From: Acidobacteriaceae bacterium
GTDB lineage: Bacteria > Acidobacteriota > Terriglobia > Terriglobales > Acidobacteriaceae
DNA: 64,000 nucleotides
Assembly (NCBI GenBank): GCA_031296355.1
Contig: JARLFX010000388.1
Span: forward strand, 1 to 64,000
Reading direction: 5' to 3'
Shown here: positions 54,760 through 63,966 of the stretch, one piece after another
Layout: each line of letters opens with the position of its first letter
Position numbering within the stretch: the first letter of the stretch is position 1
Notes under the pieces: model-generated
Databases searched by the model: none
What the model was told of the DNA's origin: nothing
Seen by the model: only the letters and a program-made list of their open reading frames with translations
Program-made: the position numbers and the translations under genes

Positions 54760-56487
54760 TTAGAAAAGCTGTCCGGACTTCAGCAGCAGATGCTCGAGGA
54801 TGGGACCGAGGCTCAGCGCGGGGAAGAAGGTGAGTGCGCCGAGGATCAGAACGACACCCACCAGCAGCACCGTGAACAGCGGCGTGTGCACGGGGAAGGT
54901 TCCCGGCGATGCCGGGACGGCCTTCTTCGCAGCCAGGTTGCCTGCAAGCGCGAGCACCGGAATCATCATGAGGAAGCGACCTGCCAGCATGTCCCAACCC
55001 AGCGCAACGTTGTACCACCAACTGTTCGCGCTCAGGCCGGCGAAGGCGGAACCGTTGTTGCCCGCGCCCGAGGTGAAGGCGTAGAGGATCTCGGTGAGTC
55101 CGTGCGGGCCGGCGTTGTTCAGCGCGGCCAGACCAACCTGAGGCCACAGTACAAAGGCCGCGGTGAGGCTGAGGATGATGAGCGGGAAGATGAGCACGTA
55201 GAGCATGGCCATCTTCACGTCGTAGGCTTCGATCTTCTTGCCGAGGTATTCCGGCGTGCGACCGACCATGAGCCCGGCGATGAACACGGCCATCACCACG
55301 AAGATCAACATGCCGTAGAGCCCGGAACCGACACCGCCGAAGATCACTTCGCCGAGCATGATGTTCAGCAGGGGAATCATGCCGCCAAGCGGGGTGAAGC
55401 TGTCGTGCATACCGTTCACCGCGCCGCAGCTTGCGTCCGTCGTGACAACTGCAAACAGCGAGCTCTGCGCAATGCCGTTGCGTACTTCCTTGCCTTCCAT
55501 GTTGCCGCCCGGAGCTGTCGACGTTGCGGTTTGCGCGGCTCCGTGCAGCAGCGGATGCGGATGCGCCTCAGCCCAGTAGATGGTCGCGAATCCCGCGGCA
55601 AACAGCAGGAACATCGCTGCGAACACAGCCCATCCGTGCCCGTGCGATTGCGCCATGCGGCCGAGCGTGTAGGTGAGTCCGGCAGGGATGATGAAGATGG
55701 AGAGGATCTGCATAAAGTTGGAGAAGGGCGTGGGGTTTTCGTATGGGTGCGCGCTGTTCGCGTTGAAGAAGCCGCCGCCGTTGGTGCCCAGCATCTTGAT
55801 GGCTTCCTGCGAAGCGACAGGCCCTTGTCCGATGGTCTGGGTTTGGCCTTCGAGCGTGTGCGCGACGGTGTAGGCATGCAGATTCTGCGGCACGCCCTGC
55901 GCCACCAGCAGAAGCGCGTAGATGAGCGATCCCGGCAGCAGCACGTAGAGCATGGTGCGCGTGGTATCCACCCAGAAGTTGCCGATGGTCGCCGAGTTGG
56001 TGCGCTTGATGCCGCGCACCAGAGCCACCGCCACCACGATGCCCACCGCAGCCGAGAAGAAGTTATGAGTCGCCAGAGCAGCCATCTCGGTCAGGTAGCT
56101 CATGGTGCTCTCAGGCGTGTATGACTGCCAGTTGGTGTTGGTGGTGAAGCTGGCCGCCGTGTTCCAAGCCAGATCGGGTCCGACGGCCGGAAGCCCTTGC
56201 GGGTTCCAGAGTCGGATTACGGTCTGCAGTCGCTCGATCGCGTAGGTGAGCACCAGGCTGACAGCGGAGAATCCGAGCACAGCAAAGGCATACTGTTGCC
56301 AGTTCATCTCGCTCTCGGCATGGACGCCGCATAGCTTGTAAAGGAGCCGCTCTATCGGTCTCAGTACGGGTGTGAGCCAGGTGCGCTCGCCTTCCAGCAC
56401 GCGCGCCAGGTACACCCCCATGGGACGCACTGTCAGCAGCAGAGCGACGCAGAAGATCCCGAATTGAATCCATCCATTGGTTGTCAT
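54760..56487 (-). CDS. kdpA: Potassium-transporting ATPase subunit KdpA
   Basis: 575 aa, about ten membrane helices. K+ selectivity loops are visible as FTTNTNW, GTNGGGFFNANSAHPYENPTPFSN, MHDSFTPLGG and FTSGAGNNGSAFAGLS. It selects and conducts K+ into the pump. Its start follows the kdpF stop with one base between. Confidence 0.97.
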   Translation of the reverse strand: MTTNGWIQFGIFCVALLLTVRPMGVYLARVLEGERTWLTPVLRPIERLLYKLCGVHAESEMNWQQYAFAVLGFSAVSLVLTYAIERLQTVIRLWNPQGLPAVGPDLAWNTAASFTTNTNWQSYTPESTMSYLTEMAALATHNFFSAAVGIVVAVALVRGIKRTNSATIGNFWVDTTRTMLYVLLPGSLIYALLLVAQGVPQNLHAYTVAHTLEGQTQTIGQGPVASQEAIKMLGTNGGGFFNANSAHPYENPTPFSNFMQILSIFIIPAGLTYTLGRMAQSHGHGWAVFAAMFLLFAAGFATIYWAEAHPHPLLHGAAQTATSTAPGGNMEGKEVRNGIAQSSLFAVVTTDASCGAVNGMHDSFTPLGGMIPLLNIMLGEVIFGGVGSGLYGMLIFVVMAVFIAGLMVGRTPEYLGKKIEAYDVKMAMLYVLIFPLIILSLTAAFVLWPQVGLAALNNAGPHGLTEILYAFTSGAGNNGSAFAGLSANSWWYNVALGWDMLAGRFLMMIPVLALAGNLAAKKAVPASPGTFPVHTPLFTVLLVGVVLILGALTFFPALSLGPILEHLLLKSGQLF

Positions 56488-56488
56488 G

Positions 56489-56578
56489 TCAGAATTTCTC
56501 CGGGAACAGAAGCGAAAACGTCAGGTGGGCCATCAGGAGGATGGCCAGAATGAGCGCAACCGCCGTAATCCAGTCCAT
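56489..56578 (-). CDS. kdpF: KdpF small subunit
   Basis: 29 aa: MDWITAVALILAILLMAHLT then a short tail ending LLFPEKF. A single membrane helix with the C-terminal PExF ending is typical of KdpF, the lipid-like stabiliser of the Kdp complex. GAGGT lies ahead of its ATG. Confidence 0.88.
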   Translation of the reverse strand: MDWITAVALILAILLMAHLTFSLLFPEKF

Positions 56579-56581
56579 CGT

Positions 56582-56668
56582 TTACCTCAGTTTCTGGCAT
56601 GCCTTGACGTAGAGAAACGCCAGGCCGAAGAACAGCGCCGTAAAGAACAGCATCGTTAGATCTTGCAT
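56582..56668 (-). CDS. 28-aa membrane microprotein ahead of kdpF
   Basis: Begins MQDLTMLFFTALFFGLAFLY and ends VKACQKLR then TAA, three bases before kdpF. One hydrophobic helix followed by a cysteine and a basic end. Small genes of this size and style occur in front of kdpF in other genomes (recalled, not searched); no function is established. The tight spacing and clean helix make it likely to be translated and to act with the Kdp pump. Confidence 0.65.
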   Translation of the reverse strand: MQDLTMLFFTALFFGLAFLYVKACQKLR

Positions 56669-56760
56669 CGCGAATCCTCGATCGAGCCGCGGGCGGTGTA
56701 CAGCGCCACGGCTACAAGATCGAGTCTGTCCCCGGTGGAATTGAGAGGGTGGAAGGAATT

Positions 56761-56777
56761 CCTAAAGAAGTTATAAA
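56761..56777 (-). promoter_or_regulatory. KdpE-box-like site upstream of the kdp structural genes
   Basis: Minus strand TTTATAACTTCTTTAGG resembles the E. coli KdpE site TTTATACTTTTTTTACA. It lies seven bases beyond the kdpE stop and about 95 bp before the 28-aa ORF. Confidence 0.5.
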
Positions 56778-56784
56778 GATCGAT

Positions 56785-57483
56785 CTATTCTTCGCTGCCC
56801 GTCCAGCCTTCAGGAACAAATCGATAACCGATCCACGGCTCGGTCTGGATGTATTGCCGATCGGTCTCGGTCTCAAGCTTTTTCCGCAACTGTCCCACGA
56901 ATACGCGGAGGTACTCGGGCTGATGGGCGGACTGGGCGCCCCACACCGCGGTCAGCAACGCGCGATGCGTCATGACCTTGCCCGCATTGCGCGCCAGGTG
57001 CAGCAGCAGGTCGAACTCCTTCGGCGTCAGATGGACCGGTTTTCCCTTCACAGTGACGGAGTGCGCCGCTTCATCGATGGCGAAATCCCCGGCCTCGACG
57101 ACGGCTGTCGCGGCCCGTTCCGGCGCACGCCGCAGGTGAGCGCGTACGCGTGCCAGCAACTCCTGGATGCTGAACGGCTTGGTCACATAATCGTCGGCGC
57201 CCGCGTCGAGCGCCTCTACCTTCGAGCGCTCGTGATCGCGCACCGACAGGACGATGATGGGAATCTTCGACGATGCACGGATGGCGTGGCAGACATCGAC
57301 ACCGCTCATCTCGGGCATCATGAGATCGGTCACGACCAAGTCCGGCTTCCAGTCGCGAAAAAGCAGCAGCCCCTCCTCGGGATCGTTTGCGATGCGCACG
57401 TCGAAGGCCTGCGCGGTGAGCGCGGCGCGCAGCACGCGCGTAATCTGCGATTCGTCGTCGATAACCAGAATTCGTTCGGCCAT
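56785..57483 (-). CDS. kdpE: Response regulator KdpE
   Basis: 232 aa OmpR-type regulator: receiver with Asp9/Asp10, phospho-acceptor Asp53 (VVTDLMMPEMSG) and Lys102 (TKPF); C-terminal winged helix (HLTPKEFDLLLHLARNAGK, YLRVFVGQLRKKLE, GYRFVPEG). It lies upstream of kdpFABC on the same strand, not after it as in E. coli, and is divergent from its likely kinase with 60 bp between. It should activate kdp when K+ is low. Confidence 0.93.
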   Translation of the reverse strand: MAERILVIDDESQITRVLRAALTAQAFDVRIANDPEEGLLLFRDWKPDLVVTDLMMPEMSGVDVCHAIRASSKIPIIVLSVRDHERSKVEALDAGADDYVTKPFSIQELLARVRAHLRRAPERAATAVVEAGDFAIDEAAHSVTVKGKPVHLTPKEFDLLLHLARNAGKVMTHRALLTAVWGAQSAHQPEYLRVFVGQLRKKLETETDRQYIQTEPWIGYRFVPEGWTGSEE

Positions 57484-57543
57484 GGTGTATCCCTCGTGAA
57501 GCTTACCATCCGGCGCCGGGCGGTATCATTCCCAAGAAGACGC

Positions 57544-59007
57544 ATGGAAAGACTCAACCAGTTTCGCACCGCGGCGCCGTGGGCCAGCGCGACGTTTACC
57601 ACGGCGGCAACAACGCTTGCGCTCACGTGGCTAGGCTTCGGCTCCACGGCGGCGGGCATGGTCTTCCTGGTGCTGGTCGTTTGGATGGCGACGCGCGCGG
57701 GAATCGCCATCTCGATTTACAGTGCGGCCTTGTGCGCACTCTCGTTCGACTTCTTCTTTCTGCCTCCGCTGCATACCTTGACGCTTGCGGGGCCACAGGA
57801 ATGGGTAGCCATTTTCACCTTTCTGGCCAGCTCGCTTGTGGCCAGCCGCGTGGCCGAGCGTGCGCGCCGCCAGACGCGGAAGGCCGAGCAGCGCCGCGAG
57901 GACGTGGAGCGGCTTTACACGCTTGGCCAGGAGATGATGCTCTACGACGATGCCCCGGGGCTGATGAGCGAGCTGCCACGCCTGGTGGCCCGCATCTTTT
58001 CTCTCGAAGGCGTGGCGCTGTACGTTCGCGAACCGGAACAGTACTTTGTTTCCTCTTCGGCGCTGCCGGAGAGCCTGCGCGCCAGCCTTGCGGCGCTGGG
58101 CCACACGCTGCCTACGCCGGAGATGGTTCCGGGCGAGGTTGCAGCCATGCCTCTGATGCTCGGTATGCGCAATGTCGGTGCGCTGGGATGGCGTCCGGCG
58201 GCGCTGTCGCGGGAGGTGGCGACGGCTGTGTGTGCGCAGGTGGGCATTGCGCTGGCCCGGGCACAGGCTATCGAGGTCGCGGCTCGGCTGGAGGCGCAGC
58301 GCGAGGGCGAGCGTCTGCGCACGGCGCTGATCGACTCGCTGACGCATGAATTGCGCACGCCGCTCACGTCGATCAGAGCCGCCGCGACCACGTTGATTCA
58401 GGGCGGCGAGGGGCTGGACGAGGCCACGCGGCTGGACTTGGCGCAGATCGTCGACGAGGAAAGCGCACGGCTGGATGCGTTGATTGGCGAGGCGGTGGAG
58501 ATGGCCGAGATCGATGCCAACGTTGTGAAGATTCATGCAACGCCGCAGCATCCGCGCACGCTATTGCAAAATGCGGTGGAGAGATCGAAGACCGCGCTGG
58601 CGCGCCACAATGTTGTGCTGGCCGCGGAAGAGCCCGATCCGCTGGCGCTGTTCGACGCGCAACTGCTGGCCCGCGTGTTGCGTCATCTGCTGGAAAACGC
58701 CGCGCGGTATACGCCACCGGGCAGCCGCGTTGTCTTGCGCAGCCGCTGCACGCCTGGACGCCTGGAATTCACCGTCGAAGACGATGGTCCCGGCATCGAC
58801 TCCGCCGATCTACCGCTGATTTTCGAGAAGTTCTATCGCGGCAAACACAGCTCGGGCAAAGGGAAGGGAACGGGCATGGGGCTTGCGATTGCGCGCGCAA
58901 TTCTGATGGCGCATGGCGGCGGCATCACCGTTGAGAGTGAACCGGGGCGCGGGACGGCTTTTCGTTTTTGGATTCCGCTTGCCGAGAAAAGCGAGTCGCA
59001 GGCATAG
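57544..59007 (+). CDS. KdpD-like sensor histidine kinase without the N-terminal KdpD domain
   Basis: 487 aa from ATG 57544. Four-helix DUF4118-type membrane bundle (residues ~14-103, SFDFFFLPPLHTLTL is the KdpD hallmark), coiled coil, GAF-like domain (~130-240), HisKA with His268 in SLTHELRTPLTSIRA, and HATPase with LLENAARYTPPG, DDGPGID and GTGMGLAIAR. The ~370-residue cytoplasmic domain (Walker-type plus USP) that begins ordinary KdpD is absent, and the DNA before the start belongs to kdpE on the other strand, so this is not a simple truncation by annotation. Partner of KdpE by position. Confidence 0.88.
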   Translation: MERLNQFRTAAPWASATFTTAATTLALTWLGFGSTAAGMVFLVLVVWMATRAGIAISIYSAALCALSFDFFFLPPLHTLTLAGPQEWVAIFTFLASSLVASRVAERARRQTRKAEQRREDVERLYTLGQEMMLYDDAPGLMSELPRLVARIFSLEGVALYVREPEQYFVSSSALPESLRASLAALGHTLPTPEMVPGEVAAMPLMLGMRNVGALGWRPAALSREVATAVCAQVGIALARAQAIEVAARLEAQREGERLRTALIDSLTHELRTPLTSIRAAATTLIQGGEGLDEATRLDLAQIVDEESARLDALIGEAVEMAEIDANVVKIHATPQHPRTLLQNAVERSKTALARHNVVLAAEEPDPLALFDAQLLARVLRHLLENAARYTPPGSRVVLRSRCTPGRLEFTVEDDGPGIDSADLPLIFEKFYRGKHSSGKGKGTGMGLAIARAILMAHGGGITVESEPGRGTAFRFWIPLAEKSESQA

Positions 59008-59016
59008 AGCCACTGC

Positions 59017-60075
59017 TTATTTCGGCTCGGCGCTCCAGTCGCACTCGATGTCGCGATGCGCCCGGGCGCTGTCCGATGCCCACTCCAGGATGCGCACGGT
59101 GCGCCATGCGTCGATGGCGGCCACGGGCGCTGGCGCTTTGCCGAGCAGGGCATCACGCACGCCGGCATAGAACAAGCGATAATCGCCCGCCGCGGTTTCG
59201 ACCGGATGCGTCACGCTGCTGCCGTTTGCGTCGACACGGAGCGTGCCCCAGCGTGCGGCCGGCTCCTTGCCCCAGTCTTGCGTGTCGATGCGAGCGATCG
59301 CGTTGAGCGCATCTTCCTGGGGGTCCAGACCGGACTTCCAGAAGTTGCCGCGCGTTCCGCGCAGATAGAAGCGCGGCCTCGCAAGCGAGGCCAGGCAGTT
59401 CGCGCCAAGGGTGACGGAGAAGCCGGTGTAGTAGTGCAGGCGGATGGCGAACGAGTCGTTCGGGCCCTCGCCGTCGCGCTCGCGCCGCACCTCCGCGCCA
59501 ACCGACTCGGGCAGTCCGAACAGTGTCAGCGTCTGGTCCACGAGGTGTGTTCCCAGGTCGAGCAGAATGCCGCCCTCGCTGGCATCCTCTTTCCACGCGC
59601 GCGAGGATGCGGCTGGCTTCCAGCGATCGAAGTTGGATTCGTAGTGCACGAGGTTGCCGAGCGCTTTGTCCTGGAGCAGAGTCCGCACGGTGCGAAAATC
59701 GCCGTCCCAGCGCCGATTGTGAAAGGGAATTGCGTGCAAGCCGACGCCGCCGGACAGCTCGATCATTTGCGCGATCTGGTTCGAGGTCAGCGCCATCGGC
59801 TTATCGACTACCACGTGTTTCGCGGCCTCCAGCGCGCGCAGCGCAAGCGGGAAGTGCGTGCTGTTGGGCGTGGCCACGACGATCAACTTGATGCTGGCGT
59901 CGGCGAGCAACTCGTCGACGGTGCGATAGGGGACGATGCCCGGATAGCGCGCGGCGGCATTGTCCGAGCTGCGTTCCACCACCGCAGCCAGCTCCAGACC
60001 TTCCACCGAAGACAGCAGAGGCGCATGAAAGACACGCCCCGCAAGACCGAATCCGACCAGCCCCACACGAATCAT
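59017..60075 (-). CDS. Gfo/Idh/MocA family NAD(P)-dependent oxidoreductase
   Basis: 352 aa from ATG 60075 (MIRVGLVGFGLAGRVFHAPL) with GGGAGAA eight bases upstream. Rossmann fold GFGLAG, ATPNSTHFPLALRALEAAKHVVVDKPMAL with the Lys of the EKP/DKP motif, and GGILLDLGTHLVDQTLTLFG with the Asp-His pair. These enzymes oxidise or reduce sugar-type substrates; the actual substrate is unknown. It ends close to the kinase gene, convergent. Confidence 0.9.
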   Translation of the reverse strand: MIRVGLVGFGLAGRVFHAPLLSSVEGLELAAVVERSSDNAAARYPGIVPYRTVDELLADASIKLIVVATPNSTHFPLALRALEAAKHVVVDKPMALTSNQIAQMIELSGGVGLHAIPFHNRRWDGDFRTVRTLLQDKALGNLVHYESNFDRWKPAASSRAWKEDASEGGILLDLGTHLVDQTLTLFGLPESVGAEVRRERDGEGPNDSFAIRLHYYTGFSVTLGANCLASLARPRFYLRGTRGNFWKSGLDPQEDALNAIARIDTQDWGKEPAARWGTLRVDANGSSVTHPVETAAGDYRLFYAGVRDALLGKAPAPVAAIDAWRTVRILEWASDSARAHRDIECDWSAEPK

Positions 60076-60114
60076 TGCCGGTTCTCCCAAGCGCGAACTC
60101 GTGTGTCGCGCTTG

Positions 60115-61863
60115 TCAGCCTTCGAGTTTATAACGAGTTTCGGCCAGGCGGTAGAGGCGCCGCCAAACCAGCCGATTGATGGTAACCACGATCAGCGCCA
60201 TGAGCACCGTGCCCAGCAGCAGGGTCGAGAAGCGGCCTGCGTCGCTGGCAGCGCTGATCTGCGCACCCAGCCCGATCGTTTCGAGCGTCCGATCCTTCAG
60301 ATGAAAATACTCGGCCACAATCGAAGCGTTCCATGCGCCACCGGAGGCCGTGACGAGGCCGGTGATGAGGTAAGGAAAGATGCCGGGCAGGATCAGCGTG
60401 GTCCACTTTTGCCAGTAGGTGAACTTGTAGAGCGAAGCGGCTTCCTTGAGATCGGAGGGGATGGCCATTGCCCCCGCGATCACGTTGAAGAGGATGTACC
60501 ACTGCGTACCGAGCAACATGAGCGCGATGGAGCCGATGCCGAGGCCGCCACCGACGCGGATCAACCCCAGCAGCAGGACGGGGAAGAGCGCCGTGGCCGG
60601 CACCGAGGCCACGACCTGCGTGATGGGTTGCAGGATGCGCGCCAGCTTGGGATGGAACCCGATGCTGACACCCACTGGAATCGTCCACAGGGCGGCGATG
60701 GCCAGCGACGCATTGACGCGCAGGAATGTCGCTCCCGCGCCGAGCAGCAGCACGCGCACATCCGCCCATGTGACGCCGTGCAGCATGTGCACGGCCTGCA
60801 TCGCGCCCCACACGGCAACCAGCGCCGCGAAGATTCCGAGTCCGACCTGCACCATGCGGCCGCCGGGCCGGTCGCCGTCGTCGATGGGCTGCACATGCTT
60901 GCTGGCCCGTGTCGAGGCCAGGCTGCGATAGATGCGTTCTTCGAGCGACTCCCACATGCGTACCGGCAATTGCGTGAGCACGCTGGAACGCTGGAACAGC
61001 GCGAGGATCGGCGAGGTGACGCGGGTGGTCGACTCGACTTGCTCGAACTTGAACTTGTCGCTCCAGGCAATGAGCGGCCGCCAGAGCAACTGGTCGGTGG
61101 CCACGATGATGAGTACGAGCACCAACAGGCCCCAGAGCAGTGCGTGCGAGTCGACCGGATCGGCCGAGGCCGCCGTTTGCAGGTAGCTGCCGAGGCCCGG
61201 CAGGCGGAAGAAGCGATTGCCGAGCGGGAACATTTCGCAGACGATGAGGAAGAACCATCCGCCGGCGACCGAGACGATGGAGTTCCAGATGAGGCCGATA
61301 GCGGAGAAGGGCAGCTCCAGTTCCCAGAAGCGCTGCCAGGCCGAGTAGCGATAGATACGCGAGGCTTCGATCATCTCGCGGGGAATGCTCTTGAGCGATG
61401 AGTAGAAGCTGAAGGCCATGTTCCAGACCTGGCCGGTGAAGATGAGCAGGATCGAACCCATCTCGATGCCGAGCTGATGGCCGGGCACCAGGGCCATCAT
61501 GGCGAGCATGACGCCGGGCAGGAAGCTGAGCACGGGGATCGATTGCAGGATGTCGAGGACGGCGATCATCCACGCTTCGACACGCGGATTGTAGGCGGCG
61601 ATATAGCCGTAGCCGATGGCGAAGACCAGGCTGAGCAGGTAGGCGATGCTGATGCGGACGATCGAATAGAAGGCGTACAGGGGCAGCGCGCGCACGGAGT
61701 GCGAGATCTCCACCGCAGGCGCGGGCTGGCCGAGCCAGTAGCTGCCGACCTGAAGCATGGCAAAGAAAAGCGCCAGGCCGCAGGCGCCGATGAGCAGGTC
61801 TGTGACGAAGGGCCAGCTTCGCACGGCCACCAGGGAACGGCCGAATGTGGGATGCACCGTCAC
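60115..61863 (-). CDS. ABC transporter permease, two fused permease halves
   Basis: 582 aa from GTG 61863, which overlaps the ATPase stop (GTGA) and has GAGGAGG four bases upstream. Two homologous BPD-type membrane units are fused: the first with IPREMIEASRIYRYSAWQRF and the second with IPSDLKEAASLYKFTYWQKW, the EAA loops that touch the ATPase. A charged linker of ~70 residues separates them. The family includes nitrate/sulfonate/taurine-type permeases. No binding-protein gene adjoins it. Confidence 0.9.
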   Translation of the reverse strand: MTVHPTFGRSLVAVRSWPFVTDLLIGACGLALFFAMLQVGSYWLGQPAPAVEISHSVRALPLYAFYSIVRISIAYLLSLVFAIGYGYIAAYNPRVEAWMIAVLDILQSIPVLSFLPGVMLAMMALVPGHQLGIEMGSILLIFTGQVWNMAFSFYSSLKSIPREMIEASRIYRYSAWQRFWELELPFSAIGLIWNSIVSVAGGWFFLIVCEMFPLGNRFFRLPGLGSYLQTAASADPVDSHALLWGLLVLVLIIVATDQLLWRPLIAWSDKFKFEQVESTTRVTSPILALFQRSSVLTQLPVRMWESLEERIYRSLASTRASKHVQPIDDGDRPGGRMVQVGLGIFAALVAVWGAMQAVHMLHGVTWADVRVLLLGAGATFLRVNASLAIAALWTIPVGVSIGFHPKLARILQPITQVVASVPATALFPVLLLGLIRVGGGLGIGSIALMLLGTQWYILFNVIAGAMAIPSDLKEAASLYKFTYWQKWTTLILPGIFPYLITGLVTASGGAWNASIVAEYFHLKDRTLETIGLGAQISAASDAGRFSTLLLGTVLMALIVVTINRLVWRRLYRLAETRYKLEG

Positions 61864-63239
61864 TCGGCCTCCTCGCTGTCGGCAACCTCTTCTTCGAGCG
61901 CGTCGGGCATGACGAAGCGCCGCCGGGATGCGTCGAAGTCGAACAGCTCGGCGTAGCGGCCCCAGGTGATGGCCGTTTCCATCTGGCGGCGCGACTCGTC
62001 GTCGCTGAACTGCTCGTCGAGCATGTCGAGAAAGAAGTCCTCGCCGACGGTGTGGTCGCTCTTGGAGTCGAGCGCGCGGCGAATCTGACGCAGCAGCAGG
62101 ATGTTTTCGACGGCGGCGTCGCGGAACAGCTCTTTCTGGCGGAGGATTTCGCTGTTGCCGAACTGCGTGCCGGCCTCGGTGATGGCGACGTCGCCTTCCT
62201 CGACCTTGAGGAAACCGAGCAGGTGCGCCGCGTCGACGATCGGCAGCAGGTCGTCGATCTCGAAGGCGAGATCGTCGGCGAGGCGATAGATATCGTCGCG
62301 TCCGCCCTTGTCGAGGAGCAGTTCGAGCAGGCCGGCGATGCCGCCGGGGCGCGCGTGGGGCAGCATCTGGTAGCGCATCTGGCGCTGATCGCGAGGGCGG
62401 CGGCCGAGCGGATCGGGCGCCTGGGCGGGCGTGACGTCGGGCCGCGTGAGCACCTTGTAGATGTAGTCGACGAGCTGCGTGAAGGGCTCGGACTTGCGGT
62501 CGCGGGGCTGCGGCAACTGTACGCGGAAGTCGGTGCGGATGTGGCCGGGATTGCGGCCGAGCACGATGATGCGGTCGGCGAGCAGCACGGCTTCTTCGAT
62601 GTTGTGGGTGACGATGAAGACCGACTTCGTGGGCATGGTTTTTTTGGCCCACAGTTCGAGCAGCTCCGAGCGGAGGTTTTCGGCAGTGAGCACGTCGAGC
62701 GCGGAGAAAGGCTCGTCCATGAAGAGAACTTCGGGCTCGACGACCAGCGCGCGCGCAAAGCCGACGCGCTGCTTCATGCCGCCGGAGAGTTCCTTGGGAT
62801 AGGCAGCTTCAAAGCCGTCGAGGCCGACGGTGTCGAGCATCTTCATGCTGCGCTCGTGCCGCTCTGCGGGGGGCACGCCGCGGGCTCTCAGCGGCGCTTC
62901 CACGTTTTCCAGCACGGTGAGCCAGGGGAAGAGCGCGAAGCTCTGGAAGACGATGGAGACGTTGATCTCAGCGTCGGCGATGGGCTGCTCGTGCCAGTAC
63001 ACCTGGCCGGCGGACGGCCGCGAGAGCCCGGCCAACATGCGCAGCATAGTGGACTTGCCCGAGCCTGAGGGCCCGAGCAGCGCCACGATCTCACCGGGCA
63101 CGATGCTCAGGTCTGTCGCCGAGATCACCTGGATGCGGTTCTCGCTCGGCTGCGCGTAATACTTCTCGATGCCGGCGGCGCGAATGATCGCGTCGGTCTT
63201 GGCCGGCGATGCGGTGGACTGGAGTTCGGCTTCGTGCAT
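61860..63239 (-). CDS. ABC transporter ATPase with C-terminal AAA-associated domain
   Basis: 459 aa. ABC domain in the first ~260 residues: Walker A LLGPSGSGKST, Q-loop FQSFALFPWLTV, signature LSGGMKQRV, Walker B VLFMDEPFSALD, and HNIEEAVLLADRI, closest to the nitrate/sulfonate/taurine group. The C-terminal ~170 residues (LPHARPGGIAGLLELLLDKG ... FVMPDALEEEV) form an AAA-associated regulatory domain. Translation is coupled to the permease. A 24-bp perfect palindrome lies just upstream of its start. Confidence 0.92.
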   Translation of the reverse strand: MHEAELQSTASPAKTDAIIRAAGIEKYYAQPSENRIQVISATDLSIVPGEIVALLGPSGSGKSTMLRMLAGLSRPSAGQVYWHEQPIADAEINVSIVFQSFALFPWLTVLENVEAPLRARGVPPAERHERSMKMLDTVGLDGFEAAYPKELSGGMKQRVGFARALVVEPEVLFMDEPFSALDVLTAENLRSELLELWAKKTMPTKSVFIVTHNIEEAVLLADRIIVLGRNPGHIRTDFRVQLPQPRDRKSEPFTQLVDYIYKVLTRPDVTPAQAPDPLGRRPRDQRQMRYQMLPHARPGGIAGLLELLLDKGGRDDIYRLADDLAFEIDDLLPIVDAAHLLGFLKVEEGDVAITEAGTQFGNSEILRQKELFRDAAVENILLLRQIRRALDSKSDHTVGEDFFLDMLDEQFSDDESRRQMETAITWGRYAELFDFDASRRRFVMPDALEEEVADSEEAE

Positions 63240-63253
63240 GGCTTCTCCGGTCG

Positions 63254-63277
63254 GAGCCGCGGGCGCGCCCGCGGCTC
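63254..63277 (-). promoter_or_regulatory. 24-bp perfect palindrome in the ABC transporter leader
   Basis: GAGCCGCGGGCG followed directly by its complement, 15 bp upstream of the ATPase ATG and next to the GGAG ribosome site. It could be an operator for a dimeric regulator or a hairpin limiting translation. The rest of 63278-63539 has no gene and no further structure I can name. Confidence 0.5.
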
Positions 63278-63539
63278 GGTGATCCAGGTAGTCTACGAGC
63301 GTCCGATGACATTCTTGTCAACGAGCGCGTCGCTGCGGAGTTGGGGGCTGTCGCCTGACGGTGCCGTTACAGGACGCAGCGTTTCCAGGGTTGTCGGTGT
63401 CGAGCCCGCGCTGCCTGGTGCGCAAGCATTCTCCCTCAGGTTACACAATCGGCCGCAATTTGTCCGCACGGCGGGGTATGATCGTCGATGGGCGGCTACC
63501 AGCCAAACTTCAGCGGCTAAACAGCATCCAAGAGAGCGT

Positions 63540-63911
63540 ATGCCTGAGAATCGCGTCAAACCCAAGGTGCTTGTCGTCGACGACGAGCGCGTCATTGCCG
63601 ATACGCTCGCCATGATCCTCAACCAGAGCGGCTTCGATGCGCGCTCGGTCTACTCCGGCGAAAAGGCCGTGGAGACGGCCGGAACCTTCGCGCCCGACAT
63701 GCTCATCACCGACGTGATCATGGCCGACCTGAACGGCATCGATGCGGCGATCCAGATTCGCGCGCTGCTGCCGAAGATCAAGATCTTGCTTTTCAGCGGA
63801 CAGGCGGCGACGGCCGATCTGCTGGAGAAGGCGCGGGCGCAGGGTTACGAGTTCGACATTCTGGCCAAGCCGGTTCATCCGCAGGATCTGCTCAACCGCC
63901 TGCGCAGCTGA
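63540..63911 (+). CDS. Single-domain response regulator (CheY-like)
   Basis: 123 aa from ATG 63540. Receiver only: Asp14/Asp15 (VVDDERVI), phospho-acceptor Asp58 (LITDVIMADLNGID), FSGQA switch residue, Lys110 (LAKPVHPQ). No output domain, so it must act through a partner protein. No kinase adjoins it. A terminator follows. Confidence 0.9.
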   Translation: MPENRVKPKVLVVDDERVIADTLAMILNQSGFDARSVYSGEKAVETAGTFAPDMLITDVIMADLNGIDAAIQIRALLPKIKILLFSGQAATADLLEKARAQGYEFDILAKPVHPQDLLNRLRS

Positions 63912-63928
63912 TCCATTCCAAAGAGTGG

Positions 63929-63966
63929 GGCGGCGGACCGGAAGGCTCGCCGCCATTTTATTTTTA
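63929..63966 (+). terminator. Rho-independent terminator of the response regulator gene
   Basis: GGCGGCG and CGCCGCC enclose 12 bases and are followed by ATTTTATTTTT. The U-tract contains the stop codon of the convergent partial gene. Confidence 0.85.

Noticed and set aside
56749..57543. 265-residue extension of the KdpD-like kinase that could be the missing sensor domain
   Set aside because: It is antisense to kdpE and shows no Walker or USP motif.
60128..62758. 876-codon frame overlapping permease and ATPase in another phase
   Set aside because: Low-complexity Arg/Ser/Ala sequence; the permease and ATPase motifs lie in the other frames.
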